Source: Acidimicrobiaceae bacterium
GTDB lineage: Bacteria; Actinomycetota; Acidimicrobiia; Acidimicrobiales; Ilumatobacteraceae
Direction: 5' to 3'
NCBI GenBank assembly: GCA_947450115.1
Contig: CANFUE010000001.1
Location: forward strand, 124,001 to 188,000
Length of the DNA stretch: 64,000 bases
Shown: in pieces, positions 9,205 to 19,267 of the stretch
Layout: each line of letters starts with the position of its first letter
Position numbering within the stretch: position 1 is the first letter of the stretch
Position numbers and translations under genes: made by a program
The notes under the pieces: model-generated
The model's input: only the letters and a program-made list of their open reading frames with translations
Told to the model about the DNA's origin: nothing
The model's database searches: none

Positions 9205-9219
9205 TGAGAATGATTCCTA
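9205..9219 (-). promoter_or_regulatory. Zur-like operator in the znuA promoter
   Basis: On the minus strand the sequence reads TAGGAATCATTCTCA, with a perfect GAAT-C-ATTC core, close to the actinobacterial Zur palindrome (TGAAAATCATTTTCA type). It sits directly upstream of a TATATT -10 element (9198-9203) whose end is 6 nt from the ATG at 9191, so a bound repressor would block the promoter. The stop codon of the upstream alkyltransferase gene lies inside it (9217-9219). No -35 match is obvious. The zur gene itself is not in this window. Confidence 0.6.
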
Positions 9220-9726
9220 TTTCCACTTTTCATGGTCGAGAAGCCATGTTTTGCGCTCAAGACCCCCTCCAAAGCCAGTTAATGAACCATTTGCGCCCAC
9301 CACTCGGTGGCACGGCAAAACAATGGCCACCGGGTTACGGCCATTTGCCCCGCCCACGGCACGCACGGCTGCGGGGCGACCCACCCATTTCGCCTGTTGG
9401 CCATAAGAGGTGGTTTCTCCATAGGAAATACGTGCCAGCGACCTCCACACATCAACTTGAAATGGAGTGCCGTAGAGGTCGAGCATCACTGCGAATTCGG
9501 TGCGCTGACGGGTGAAATACTCGCCGAGTTGTTGCTCAGCCGTTTCCACAAAGCGAGCAGCCTGTTCACACTCTTGCGCCGAGAAACTTGTGGCAACAAC
9601 AAAACGCTCCACGATGTCGTTTTCAAATTGCACCCCAGTGAGGCCCTGCGGAGATGCACTGAGAGTCAATTCCCCAACGGGTGAAGGAATACGCCTCACC
9701 GCGGCAACGAGAACAGACTTCACCAC
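9217..9726 (-). CDS. ogt: Methylated-DNA-protein-cysteine methyltransferase
   Basis: Suicide repair protein that removes alkyl groups from O6-alkylguanine onto its own cysteine. It has 169 residues, with the reactive cysteine in VLPCHRVVG (about C139). The helix-turn-helix region SYGETTSYGQQAKWVGRP inserts in DNA, and the ANGRNP and GFGGGLERKTWLL segments complete the C-terminal domain. The start is a GTG at 9726 (a second GTG follows); no in-frame ATG is available. It lies upstream of znuA on the same strand, and its stop codon falls inside the Zur-like box, so the importer has its own promoter. Family assignment is firm; ogt versus adaB naming is arbitrary. Confidence 0.93.
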   Translation of the reverse strand: MVKSVLVAAVRRIPSPVGELTLSASPQGLTGVQFENDIVERFVVATSFSAQECEQAARFVETAEQQLGEYFTRQRTEFAVMLDLYGTPFQVDVWRSLARISYGETTSYGQQAKWVGRPAAVRAVGGANGRNPVAIVLPCHRVVGANGSLTGFGGGLERKTWLLDHEKWK

Positions 9727-9791
9727 CAGTTTCTATCATGGCAAAGCCCATCTCTCTACGAGACACACATCAGTTGTAGTGTGCAAGGGTT

Positions 9792-11300
9792 ATGACAACA
9801 CACTCCCCCGACGCCGACGGCGCATACTCTCGCCGCCAAATCCTCATTATCTTCTCTGGCCTCATGGCAGGAATGAGCCTTGCTTCGCTCGATGGCACCG
9901 CAGTGAATACCGCGCTTGCCACCATGGTTGCCGACCTCGGTGGCTTGGGTGCTTATGCCTGGGTCGGTACGTCGTACTTACTCACGTCCACCGTTGCTAA
10001 CGCACTGTTTGGCAAATTAAGCGACATCTACGGTCGCAAGCGCCTCTTTCAAATTGCAATTATTACTTTTCTTGTGGGTTCAATTGGTTGCGGGCTTGCA
10101 CAGACGATGTTGTCTCTCATCATTTCTCGCGGAGTTCAAGGAATTGGTGGCGGCGGGCTGATGTCAATGGCGTTCGTCATCATTGGTGATGTTGTTCCAC
10201 CGCGCGAACGTGGACGCTACGTGGGCCTCATTACCAGTGTGTTCGCTGTGGGCAGCGTGGTTGGCCCACTGATGGGCGGATTTTTTGCCGAACAGCTGAG
10301 TTGGCGCTGGATCTTTTCCGTCAACATTCCTATTGGTCTGGTTGCTCTTGTCATTACTTCTCGCGCATTGCGCATGCCGGTTGTGCGACTCGACAGACGT
10401 GTTGACTTCCTTGGCGCAGCACTGCTCACCAGCTCTGTTACTTGTCTCATTTTGTTCTTGTCGTGGTCGTCGCAAGATTATGGCTGGGGTGCAACTCTTT
10501 CGGTTGTTCTCGCAATTGCCGCAGGGGTACTTGCTGTTGGTTTTGTGCAATGGGAAAAAAGAGCCCAAGAACCCATCATGCCTTTGCATTTATTCCGCAT
10601 CGATGTACTGCGTGTCACGATTCCACTCGTCACTTTTGCCGGTGTCATTATTTACGGCGCGAATGCATTCATTCCGCTCTACCTGCAAGCAATCACTGGT
10701 TTCTCACCCACTAACTCTGGTTTGCTGCTCATACCCATCATGGCTGGCGTCACGCTCATGAGCGTTTCCACCGGGCGCCGCATGGCAATTACGGGTAAGT
10801 ACAAACATTGGCCAGTCTTTGGTGCAGCATCACTCAGCCTTGGCATGGTGCTTTTATCTCAAATGTCGCACACTGGTCTCGGTCTCACGTCAGCACTCAT
10901 CGGCATGTTCTGCGTTGGAGTTGGTATTGGCAGCATCATGCCAACGGCAACGTTGGCCACTCAAAATGCAGTGGAATGGAGCGACCTTGGTGTGGCTAGT
11001 TCTGTTATTACGTTCTTTCGCACGCTTGGCGGAGTAATTGGCCTTGCCGCATTCGGAGCACTACTCAACTCGCATGTTGCAGGAAAAGTTGATGAAAAAT
11101 ATCTTCAAGCACCACGGCAAATCAAACATCTGAAAGAACCTATTCGCGGTGAAGTACTGCGTGTTCTGGGAGATGGCATTACTAACTTGTATCGCATTGC
11201 AATACCGATAGCCATCGTGGTTCTCGTTATTGCCACTCGCCTCCCAGAACGCCCGCTTCGGAAAACCTCTGGCATGGCCGAGAGCACCATCATCGAATAA
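9792..11300 (+). CDS. MFS multidrug efflux transporter, DHA2 family
   Basis: A 502-residue major facilitator with about 14 predicted membrane helices, the drug:H+ antiporter-2 (EmrB/QacA) layout. Motif A appears as GKLSDIYGRKRLFQ after helix 2. The segment SLDGTAVNTALATM in helix 1 matches motif D1 of the DHA2 family, and the RGVQGIGGG and AVGSVVGPLMGG stretches correspond to motifs B and C. It lies alone on the plus strand, divergent from ogt and convergent with the acyl-CoA dehydrogenase, whose stop abuts its own with no spacer. There is no adjacent TetR-type regulator. The substrate is unknown; toxic organic compounds are likely. Confidence 0.88.
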   Translation: MTTHSPDADGAYSRRQILIIFSGLMAGMSLASLDGTAVNTALATMVADLGGLGAYAWVGTSYLLTSTVANALFGKLSDIYGRKRLFQIAIITFLVGSIGCGLAQTMLSLIISRGVQGIGGGGLMSMAFVIIGDVVPPRERGRYVGLITSVFAVGSVVGPLMGGFFAEQLSWRWIFSVNIPIGLVALVITSRALRMPVVRLDRRVDFLGAALLTSSVTCLILFLSWSSQDYGWGATLSVVLAIAAGVLAVGFVQWEKRAQEPIMPLHLFRIDVLRVTIPLVTFAGVIIYGANAFIPLYLQAITGFSPTNSGLLLIPIMAGVTLMSVSTGRRMAITGKYKHWPVFGAASLSLGMVLLSQMSHTGLGLTSALIGMFCVGVGIGSIMPTATLATQNAVEWSDLGVASSVITFFRTLGGVIGLAAFGALLNSHVAGKVDEKYLQAPRQIKHLKEPIRGEVLRVLGDGITNLYRIAIPIAIVVLVIATRLPERPLRKTSGMAESTIIE

Positions 11301-12542
11301 TTATTCGCCGGCGGCCTTTGGCTCCTTTGGCAAACCAAGCACTCGTTCACCCACAATGTTGCGCTGAATTTGGCTGGTACCGCCCCAAATAGTTTCGGAA
11401 CGTGAAAAGAAGAACGACGACATCATGGGGCTCACGGGATAACCCGCGCGGCGCTTGTCGCGCGAAGTTCCTGGCCATGAACCAATGTCGGAACCAGCGT
11501 CAACCAACATTGCTTCTGCACCAAAAATGTCGAGCGCAAGTTCCAATGCTGTTTTATGCATCTCTGACCAAAACATTTTGTTCGATGCGCCGAGTGCCGC
11601 AACGCTGAGATCTTTTGTTTTATTCACGGTGGCTGTGAGCGAACGCAAACCATTAATGCGAAGAATTTGAATTTTGGTGTAGTAGGTCATGAGGCGTTGA
11701 CGAATCATCGGGTCGTCAATAATGCCGCGGCGCTTTGCTGTTGCCACCATCAACTTGTATTCCTCTTCAAAGCGGCGATAGCCAGTGGTGGCACTCATGC
11801 CGCGCTCGAAGGCAAGCGTGCTGTTTGCTACTTGCCAACCGTTATTTACACCACCAACAACGTTGTCTTTCGGGCAACGTGCATCGGTGAAAAACACTTC
11901 ACAAAACTCTGCAGTGCCATCGGGCTGCACAATGCCACGCACTTCAACACCTGGCTGTTTCATTGGCACCAATAAGTAGGAAATGCCTTTATGTTTTGGC
12001 GAATTGGGGTCGGTACGGGTGAGCAAGAAGCAATAATCGGCATGGTGACCTTGTGTGGTCCATACCTTTTGACCGTTAATGACCCACTCATCGCCATCGA
12101 GCACTGCAGTTGTTTTCAAACTTGCCAAGTCGCTACCGCTGTTTGGCTCGCTGAAGCCCTGGCACCAGCGAGACTGGCCGCGCAGAATTTTGGGCAAGAA
12201 ATCTTTCTTCTGCTCTTCTGTTCCCCACTGCAAAATGGTTGGGCCAACAAGAGTGTCACCAAAGAAGTCGGCACGCATTGGAGCCTTTGCGTTGGCGAAC
12301 TCTTCGGCAAGCACAACACCTTCCATCACGCTCAAACCGCGGCCGCCGTACTCCACTGGCCATGTGGCGCAGATCCATCCACCGCCATACAACTTTGCGG
12401 GCCACGACTCATTGAAGGCTTTGCGGTCTTCGGGCGACATTTCAAAGCCTGCGTCGAACCACCCCGCGGGGAGGTTCTCTTTCAACCAGGTGCGGATTTC
12501 TCCACGAAACTTTTCGGCAGCGGCGGGGTAAGTCAATTCCAT
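11301..12542 (-). CDS. Acyl-CoA dehydrogenase
   Basis: An FAD-dependent dehydrogenase of 413 residues that would introduce the alpha-beta double bond in an acyl-CoA and pass electrons to EtfAB (encoded at 24984-26736). Family hallmarks are GFSEPNSGSDLASLKT and WTTQGHHADYCFLLTRT in the middle domain and IWGGTSQIQRNIVGERVLG at the C-terminus. I place the start at the ATG at 12542, directly after a GGGGGG stretch; an upstream in-frame ATG (12584) would add 14 unrelated residues. It resembles the FadE-like enzymes common in mycobacterial lipid and steroid catabolism, but chain-length specificity cannot be read. Divergent from the small winged-helix gene at 12650. Confidence 0.9.
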   Translation of the reverse strand: MELTYPAAAEKFRGEIRTWLKENLPAGWFDAGFEMSPEDRKAFNESWPAKLYGGGWICATWPVEYGGRGLSVMEGVVLAEEFANAKAPMRADFFGDTLVGPTILQWGTEEQKKDFLPKILRGQSRWCQGFSEPNSGSDLASLKTTAVLDGDEWVINGQKVWTTQGHHADYCFLLTRTDPNSPKHKGISYLLVPMKQPGVEVRGIVQPDGTAEFCEVFFTDARCPKDNVVGGVNNGWQVANSTLAFERGMSATTGYRRFEEEYKLMVATAKRRGIIDDPMIRQRLMTYYTKIQILRINGLRSLTATVNKTKDLSVAALGASNKMFWSEMHKTALELALDIFGAEAMLVDAGSDIGSWPGTSRDKRRAGYPVSPMMSSFFFSRSETIWGGTSQIQRNIVGERVLGLPKEPKAAGE

Positions 12543-12599
12543 CCCCCCATCATTACCCACGGGTAGCGGTTTTGCGAAGTGCATCGGAATTTACGCAGT

Positions 12600-12615
12600 T
12601 GTCACAATTGGCACA
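12600..12615. promoter_or_regulatory. Imperfect palindrome between divergent genes
   Basis: TGTCACAATTGGCACA is a 16-bp dyad centred on CAATTG with 12 of 16 positions symmetric. It lies in the 107-bp divergent intergenic region between the acyl-CoA dehydrogenase and the winged-helix gene, 34 bp upstream of the latter's ATG. A regulator-binding site is plausible, possibly for the winged-helix protein itself, but no known operator consensus is matched. Confidence 0.3.
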
Positions 12616-12649
12616 CATTGCCGAGACACTCACTTTGTACGTTTTCATC

Positions 12650-12931
12650 ATGAGTTCAGCCGCTTCAGTGCCTTCCCCTTCGCTGAGTGCGCTTTCCGAG
12701 GCAGATCTCGCCGTTTTACGTGTGCTCATCGATAGAACCGGAAAAATCACCAGTCGTGAAGACCTCAATAAGTTGGCTGGGCTCAGCGGCTCTCAACGGC
12801 GCTGCGAAGCGGTGCTCGTCAATTTGCGTAAAGCGCTCGGAGAGGGAGCCATCGTTACCATTCGCCGTCGGGGCTGGATGCTCGACAATTCAGTGGCGGC
12901 AGTAGCAATCGCTCTGATTAACTCTTTGTAG
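12650..12931 (+). CDS. Small winged-helix DNA-binding protein, OmpR-type
   Basis: A 93-residue protein consisting of little more than an OmpR/PhoB-type winged-helix domain. The LSEADLAVLRVLID and KITSREDLNKLAG segments, the recognition-helix region QRRCEAVLVNLRKALGE and the wing IVTIRRRGWML follow the family pattern. There is no receiver domain and no kinase gene nearby. The ATG at 12650 is preferred; the frame stays open to 12572, but that would run back toward the divergent promoter. Its stop is 2 bp before the start of the antiporter fusion, so the pair is translationally coupled and it most likely regulates or works with that gene. A role in nitrogen-responsive control is inferred from context only. 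Confidence 0.72.
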   Translation: MSSAASVPSPSLSALSEADLAVLRVLIDRTGKITSREDLNKLAGLSGSQRRCEAVLVNLRKALGEGAIVTIRRRGWMLDNSVAAVAIALINSL

Positions 12932-12933
12932 CC

Positions 12934-15588
12934 ATGTTTGCTTCTAGCGCTTCTTCATCGCTCGACATTGGCCGTCTTCTCTTTGAGCTCGCCATCATCT
13001 TGTGTGGGGCAAAGGTTGTTGCTGAAATTGCTGAGCGCTGTGGAGTGCCCGCGGTGCTCGGTGAAATTCTTGCTGGTGTTCTCATTGGCCCGTCGGCGCT
13101 TGGGTGGGTTGGCCGCTCTGACACCTTGTTTGTTCTTGCCGAACTCGGAGCAATTTTATTGCTGCTTCAAGTGGGTATGGAAATGGACTTGAAGGAATTA
13201 CGCACCGTCGGAGGAGCAGCGCTGAGTGTTGCAGTAATCGGTGTCATCTTGCCAATGTTTTTTGGAGCACTCGGTGGCATCGCCATGGGCCAGGAAATGC
13301 GCACTGCAATTTTTATAGGATCCACTCTCACCGCAACAAGTGTTGGCATTACCGCACGTGTATTTGGCGACCTCCGAGCGTTGTCAACAAAAGAGGCACG
13401 CATCGTGTTGGGCGCAGCGGTGGCCGACGACGTACTTGGCCTCATTATTCTCACCGTTGTTTCACGGGTCGTGGAAAAAGGGTCCATTGGCATTGGAACC
13501 ATCGCATCTACCACTGGTTTAGCAATTGCATTTCTTGCCATCAGCGGTTTTGTGGGCTTCACCGCTCTTCCCAAAATCATGGGAACGGTGCTGAAACGAG
13601 CAAGTTCTCCAGCTGCTGCATCAGTGATTGCATTGGGTATCACTTTGGGCTTTGCTAGCGCGGCAGAATCTGCTCATTTAGCCCCCATTATTGGAGCCTT
13701 TGTGGCGGGCACTGCACTTGGCCGTTCACCTGGGCACGAGCGTGTAGCACGCGACATGTCGGCACTTGCTTCTGTGTTTGTGCCCATCTTCTTTTTGCAA
13801 ATTGGCATCGACACCGACATTGCGGCACTTGTTCGACCAAAAGCTCTCGGCATTGCTGCAGTACTTGTTGTCATTGCTGTTGCCACAAAAGTTGTAGCTG
13901 GCTATGCAGCACGTTCAACGGGAGCCGACACACTGCTCGTGGGGCTTGGAATGATTCCTCGCGGCGAAGTAGGCCTCATCTTTGCCACCATTGGCCTCAG
14001 CGTTGGTGTATTTGATGACGATATTCATGCGGCACTTGTGCTCGTAGTGCTCATTACAACGGTTATTACTCCTGCTCTTTTGCGTTGGCGGTTGAATCAA
14101 GGTGAAGCGTCTGAGATTGATCTCGATATTTCTGCTGAAAGCGAACCCGCCAATGGTTGGCTCGTTACTCGCGACGGCTCTATTGCACTTGCCGCTACAC
14201 CGCCGACTTCAGCAAGCGCTGTTGTTTTATTGCAAGCTGCTGCGATGGCCACCGACAACAAGCCAGGCGAAGAACTCATGGAATGGGTGGCCGAACGCCG
14301 CACGCGCGACTTGCAGTGGAGCCGTGAAGCCACCACTCATCTCTTGCAACTGCTTCGTGTTGGCACACCACGCTCGTGGAGACTCATTGAAATATCTGGA
14401 CTTTTCGAACGCGCGATCCCCGAACTAGCTGCCGCTATCAAGCACCGCACGAGCGATGCTTCTGAACTCGACCCAACACACTCGTTACGGTTCCCCACAG
14501 TTGAAGCACTGCGCGAGGCAACTTCGGTAGCGAGTTCACAAAGCGACTCACTCCTTCTTGCGGCATTTTTGGCAGATATCAATGACGGGGAAATGCCTAT
14601 CAATCTCATCTTGCAAAAACTCGACCTCGATATTTTGTTCGCCAAAGAAGTGGAAGACCTTCTCAACGGGGCAACTCTCTTGCGTGCAGGCGTAGAGCGT
14701 GAACCGCACCGCGCCGATGAACGCCTCATTCGCGATATTGCACACGGTTTAAAGCGGCCAGGCATTGTGGAGCGCAGTCGGTTACTTGCCGATGCATTAG
14801 GCGGCCTTGAACCATGGCAACACGCCGCAATGATCGACATCACTACTGGCGTACAAGGCGTACTCGCACATCCCGAATTATTAAGTGGTGAAAACGATTC
14901 ACTCGCCGACCTGCGTCGCCGACAAACAAGCGAACTCACCAACGACGAAGCCCTACTCGACCGCATTGTTCATGCTCCCACCACCTACGTATTGGCACAT
15001 GACCCAGCAGAGTTGCTCGAACACGCACGGCTCATTGAACCCGCACCACATGGGCGAAAAGTACGTGTCACTGTGCAACCCACGCGAGTTCCTGGCCAAT
15101 ACATCTTGAATGCGGCGTGCCGTAACCGACGTGGTTTGCTTTCACGGCTCTCGGGTGTTCTTGCCGACGAAGGAATTTCTGTTGTGGCTGCAAGCTTGGC
15201 AACGTGGCCCGACAACTCGGTTCTCGACACATTTGTTGTTGAAGCTCCGCACCCACCCGACCCGGTTCATGTTTCGCGATTGTTCTCACAGTCAATGAAG
15301 GGGCGCCTGCGCCCACGAAAACTCGCCTTAGCTGCACCTCAAGTGGCGCTCGATAACTCCATTCATCCATGGCACTCGGTGCTACGCATCAGTGGCCCCG
15401 ACCAACTTGGTCTCTTGTCGGCAATTAGCTATGCCCTCAGCAATGCTGGCGTTCAGGTTCACCATGCAGTGGTGCAAACCAAAGACGGTTTCGTCGATGA
15501 TGAATTTGAAATTTCCGACCGCGTGGGTCACAAAATTGGCGATGATCGTGCCGATGCAGTGCGCAAAGTCTTAAATCGCCTGAAGTAA
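12934..15588 (+). CDS. CPA2 cation:proton antiporter fused to a GlnD-like sensory region (degenerate HD plus two ACT domains)
   Basis: An 884-residue fusion. Residues 1-385 are a CPA2 antiporter of about 12 helices, with VPAVLGEILAGVLIGP, the ion-site aspartate pair in AAVADDVLGLI (D165, D166) and MIPRGEVGLIF (R343, E345). Residues about 400-884 line up by eye with the part of PII uridylyl/adenylyltransferase GlnD that follows its nucleotidyltransferase domain: a helical linker (VVLLQAAAMAT), a GLFERAIPEL segment, an HD-like region where GlnD's HDIAKG reads ADINDG (547-552), then two ACT domains (about 722-790, with NRRGLLSRLSGVLADEG; and 815-884, with GPDQLGLLSAISYALSNAG). The nucleotidyltransferase is absent. 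GlnD's ACT domains bind glutamine, so this may be a transporter gated by nitrogen status, which fits glnK-amtB 119 bp downstream. The exported ion (Na+, K+ or NH4+) is unknown. The antiporter and ACT calls are firm; the GlnD relationship of the middle is inference. Confidence 0.85.
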   Translation: MFASSASSSLDIGRLLFELAIILCGAKVVAEIAERCGVPAVLGEILAGVLIGPSALGWVGRSDTLFVLAELGAILLLLQVGMEMDLKELRTVGGAALSVAVIGVILPMFFGALGGIAMGQEMRTAIFIGSTLTATSVGITARVFGDLRALSTKEARIVLGAAVADDVLGLIILTVVSRVVEKGSIGIGTIASTTGLAIAFLAISGFVGFTALPKIMGTVLKRASSPAAASVIALGITLGFASAAESAHLAPIIGAFVAGTALGRSPGHERVARDMSALASVFVPIFFLQIGIDTDIAALVRPKALGIAAVLVVIAVATKVVAGYAARSTGADTLLVGLGMIPRGEVGLIFATIGLSVGVFDDDIHAALVLVVLITTVITPALLRWRLNQGEASEIDLDISAESEPANGWLVTRDGSIALAATPPTSASAVVLLQAAAMATDNKPGEELMEWVAERRTRDLQWSREATTHLLQLLRVGTPRSWRLIEISGLFERAIPELAAAIKHRTSDASELDPTHSLRFPTVEALREATSVASSQSDSLLLAAFLADINDGEMPINLILQKLDLDILFAKEVEDLLNGATLLRAGVEREPHRADERLIRDIAHGLKRPGIVERSRLLADALGGLEPWQHAAMIDITTGVQGVLAHPELLSGENDSLADLRRRQTSELTNDEALLDRIVHAPTTYVLAHDPAELLEHARLIEPAPHGRKVRVTVQPTRVPGQYILNAACRNRRGLLSRLSGVLADEGISVVAASLATWPDNSVLDTFVVEAPHPPDPVHVSRLFSQSMKGRLRPRKLALAAPQVALDNSIHPWHSVLRISGPDQLGLLSAISYALSNAGVQVHHAVVQTKDGFVDDEFEISDRVGHKIGDDRADAVRKVLNRLK

Positions 15589-15695
15589 CACACCGTTAAC
15601 ACAACAACAATGACGCCATATTCCCGAAACATTGGGGCGACAGTTGTGAAATCTGCACCCCGTATGTTCTTCTCAAGAAGTGACCCCACTCATGA

Positions 15696-17520
<1,825 letters not shown>

Positions 17521-17577
17521 ATCGTGAAACGCCCCTGAGCGACTCGTTTTACCCTTTTCGAGTCATTCAGTTCACAG

Positions 17578-17609
17578 AAAAAGCCCCACCGTTCGCGGTG
17601 GGGCTTTTT
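17578..17609 (+). terminator. Rho-independent terminator after glnK-amtB1
   Basis: A near-perfect hairpin whose stem GCCCCACCG pairs with CGGTGGGGC around a TTCG loop, flanked by AAAAA on the left and TTTTT on the right. The A/T flanks extend the stem to 14 bp and supply the U-tract on the plus strand; symmetry would also let it act on the minus strand. It separates the glnK-amtB1 unit from amtB2-glnK2, implying a separate promoter for the latter. Confidence 0.9.
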
Positions 17610-17657
17610 CCTTTCACAAGCACGAAACACTCCCGTAACAGTTCCTTCATAGTTTTG

Positions 17658-18905
17658 ATGTCTATGACAATTGATAGTGGCGCAACAGCTTGGGTTCTTG
17701 TTTCAGCGGCATTGGTGCTCTTTATGACACCTGGTCTTGCCTTCTTTTATGGAGGTATGGTTCGTTCGAAAAACGTTCTCGGCATGCTCATGCAAAACAT
17801 CTTTGCTATGGGCCTCATCACCATTTTGTGGGCAGCCGTAGGTTTTAGTCTCGCTTTCGGTGGCAGCGGAAAGTATTTCGGAAACTTCGATTTTTTCTTT
17901 TTAAAAGACGTCGCAAATATCCCAGCGCTACCTGGCTATGTGGGTGACTTTGCCCTCATCATTCCTCCACTTGCTTTTGTCGCATATCAAATGATGTTCG
18001 CAATCATTACCCCCGCGCTCATCACTGGTGCAACTGCCGACCGCATGAAGTTCAGTGCCTATTGCATCCTCATTGGCGTGTGGGCCATCGTTGTGTACCC
18101 CACTGTTGCTCACTGGGTGTTTAGCCCCAATGGTTGGTTGTTCCAAAAAGGTGCGCTCGACTTTGCTGGTGGAGCAGTTGTTCACATCAACGCGGGTGCC
18201 GCTGCACTTGCTGTTGTATTAGTTCTCGGCAAACGTCGTGGCTGGCCGCGCGAAGCAATGCCACCGCACAACTTGCCTTTCACTGTTTTGGGAACAGGTA
18301 TTTTGTGGTTCGGCTGGTTTGGTTTTAACGCTGGTTCAGCTCTTGCAGCAAACGGTCTTGCGGCGCAGGCGCTCATCAACACCCAACTTGCAGCAGCAAG
18401 CGGAATGATTGCCTGGCTCATCATTGAAAAAATCAAAGCAGGACATGCAACCACTCTTGGCGCAGCCTCTGGTGCTGTTGCAGGTTTAGTAGCCATCACC
18501 CCATGTGCCGGTTTTGTTGGTGGTGCAGCACCAATTCTCATTGGGTTCATCACCGGCATTGTTTGCTACCTCTGTCTCACGCTGAAAACAAAGTTTGGTT
18601 TCGACGACAGCCTCGATGTCATTGCAGTACACCTTGTGGGTGGACTTTTAGGTTCACTCCTTCTTGGACTGTTTGCCGACAAGGCCATTAATGCTCTTGG
18701 TGCCGACGGGCTCTTCTTTGGCGGTGGAGCCAGCCTCCTGGGCAAACAAGCTCTTGCCTCGGCAGCCACATTCGCTTTCTCTTTCATCGTCACTTACATC
18801 GTGGCCAAGGTTCTTGACGGCACCATTGGCATTCGCGTGTCCCCTGAACATGAACTCATGGGGCTCGACCAAAGTCAGCACGCAGAGACCGCCTACCAGG
18901 CATAG
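17658..18905 (+). CDS. amtB: Ammonium transporter Amt (second copy)
   Basis: A 415-residue Amt channel of the standard bacterial type, beginning directly with the first helix region and FFYGGMVRSKNVLGMLMQ. The pore histidines are in FAGGAVVHINAGAAAL and VIAVHLVGGLLG, and GATADRMKF, GILWFGWFGFNAGSA and CAGFV follow the family. ATGs at 17658 and 17664 are both usable. The open frame extends back to 17598, but that enters the upstream terminator and is rejected. The mRNA leader must be short, because the terminator ends at 17609; a CATAGT -10-like element lies at 17649-17654, so transcription may start at or near the ATG. It is followed after 9 bp by glnK2. Confidence 0.95.
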   Translation: MSMTIDSGATAWVLVSAALVLFMTPGLAFFYGGMVRSKNVLGMLMQNIFAMGLITILWAAVGFSLAFGGSGKYFGNFDFFFLKDVANIPALPGYVGDFALIIPPLAFVAYQMMFAIITPALITGATADRMKFSAYCILIGVWAIVVYPTVAHWVFSPNGWLFQKGALDFAGGAVVHINAGAAALAVVLVLGKRRGWPREAMPPHNLPFTVLGTGILWFGWFGFNAGSALAANGLAAQALINTQLAAASGMIAWLIIEKIKAGHATTLGAASGAVAGLVAITPCAGFVGGAAPILIGFITGIVCYLCLTLKTKFGFDDSLDVIAVHLVGGLLGSLLLGLFADKAINALGADGLFFGGGASLLGKQALASAATFAFSFIVTYIVAKVLDGTIGIRVSPEHELMGLDQSQHAETAYQA

Positions 18906-19253
<348 letters not shown>

Positions 19254-19267
19254 GTAGTGTCGTAGCC

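Noticed and set aside
15585-15600. GTAAC-n6-TTAAC upstream of glnK1 as a GlnR box
   Set aside because: Only one loose pair of half-sites is present, it overlaps the stop codon of the antiporter gene, and the second half differs from GAAAC. Not enough to call a GlnR site.
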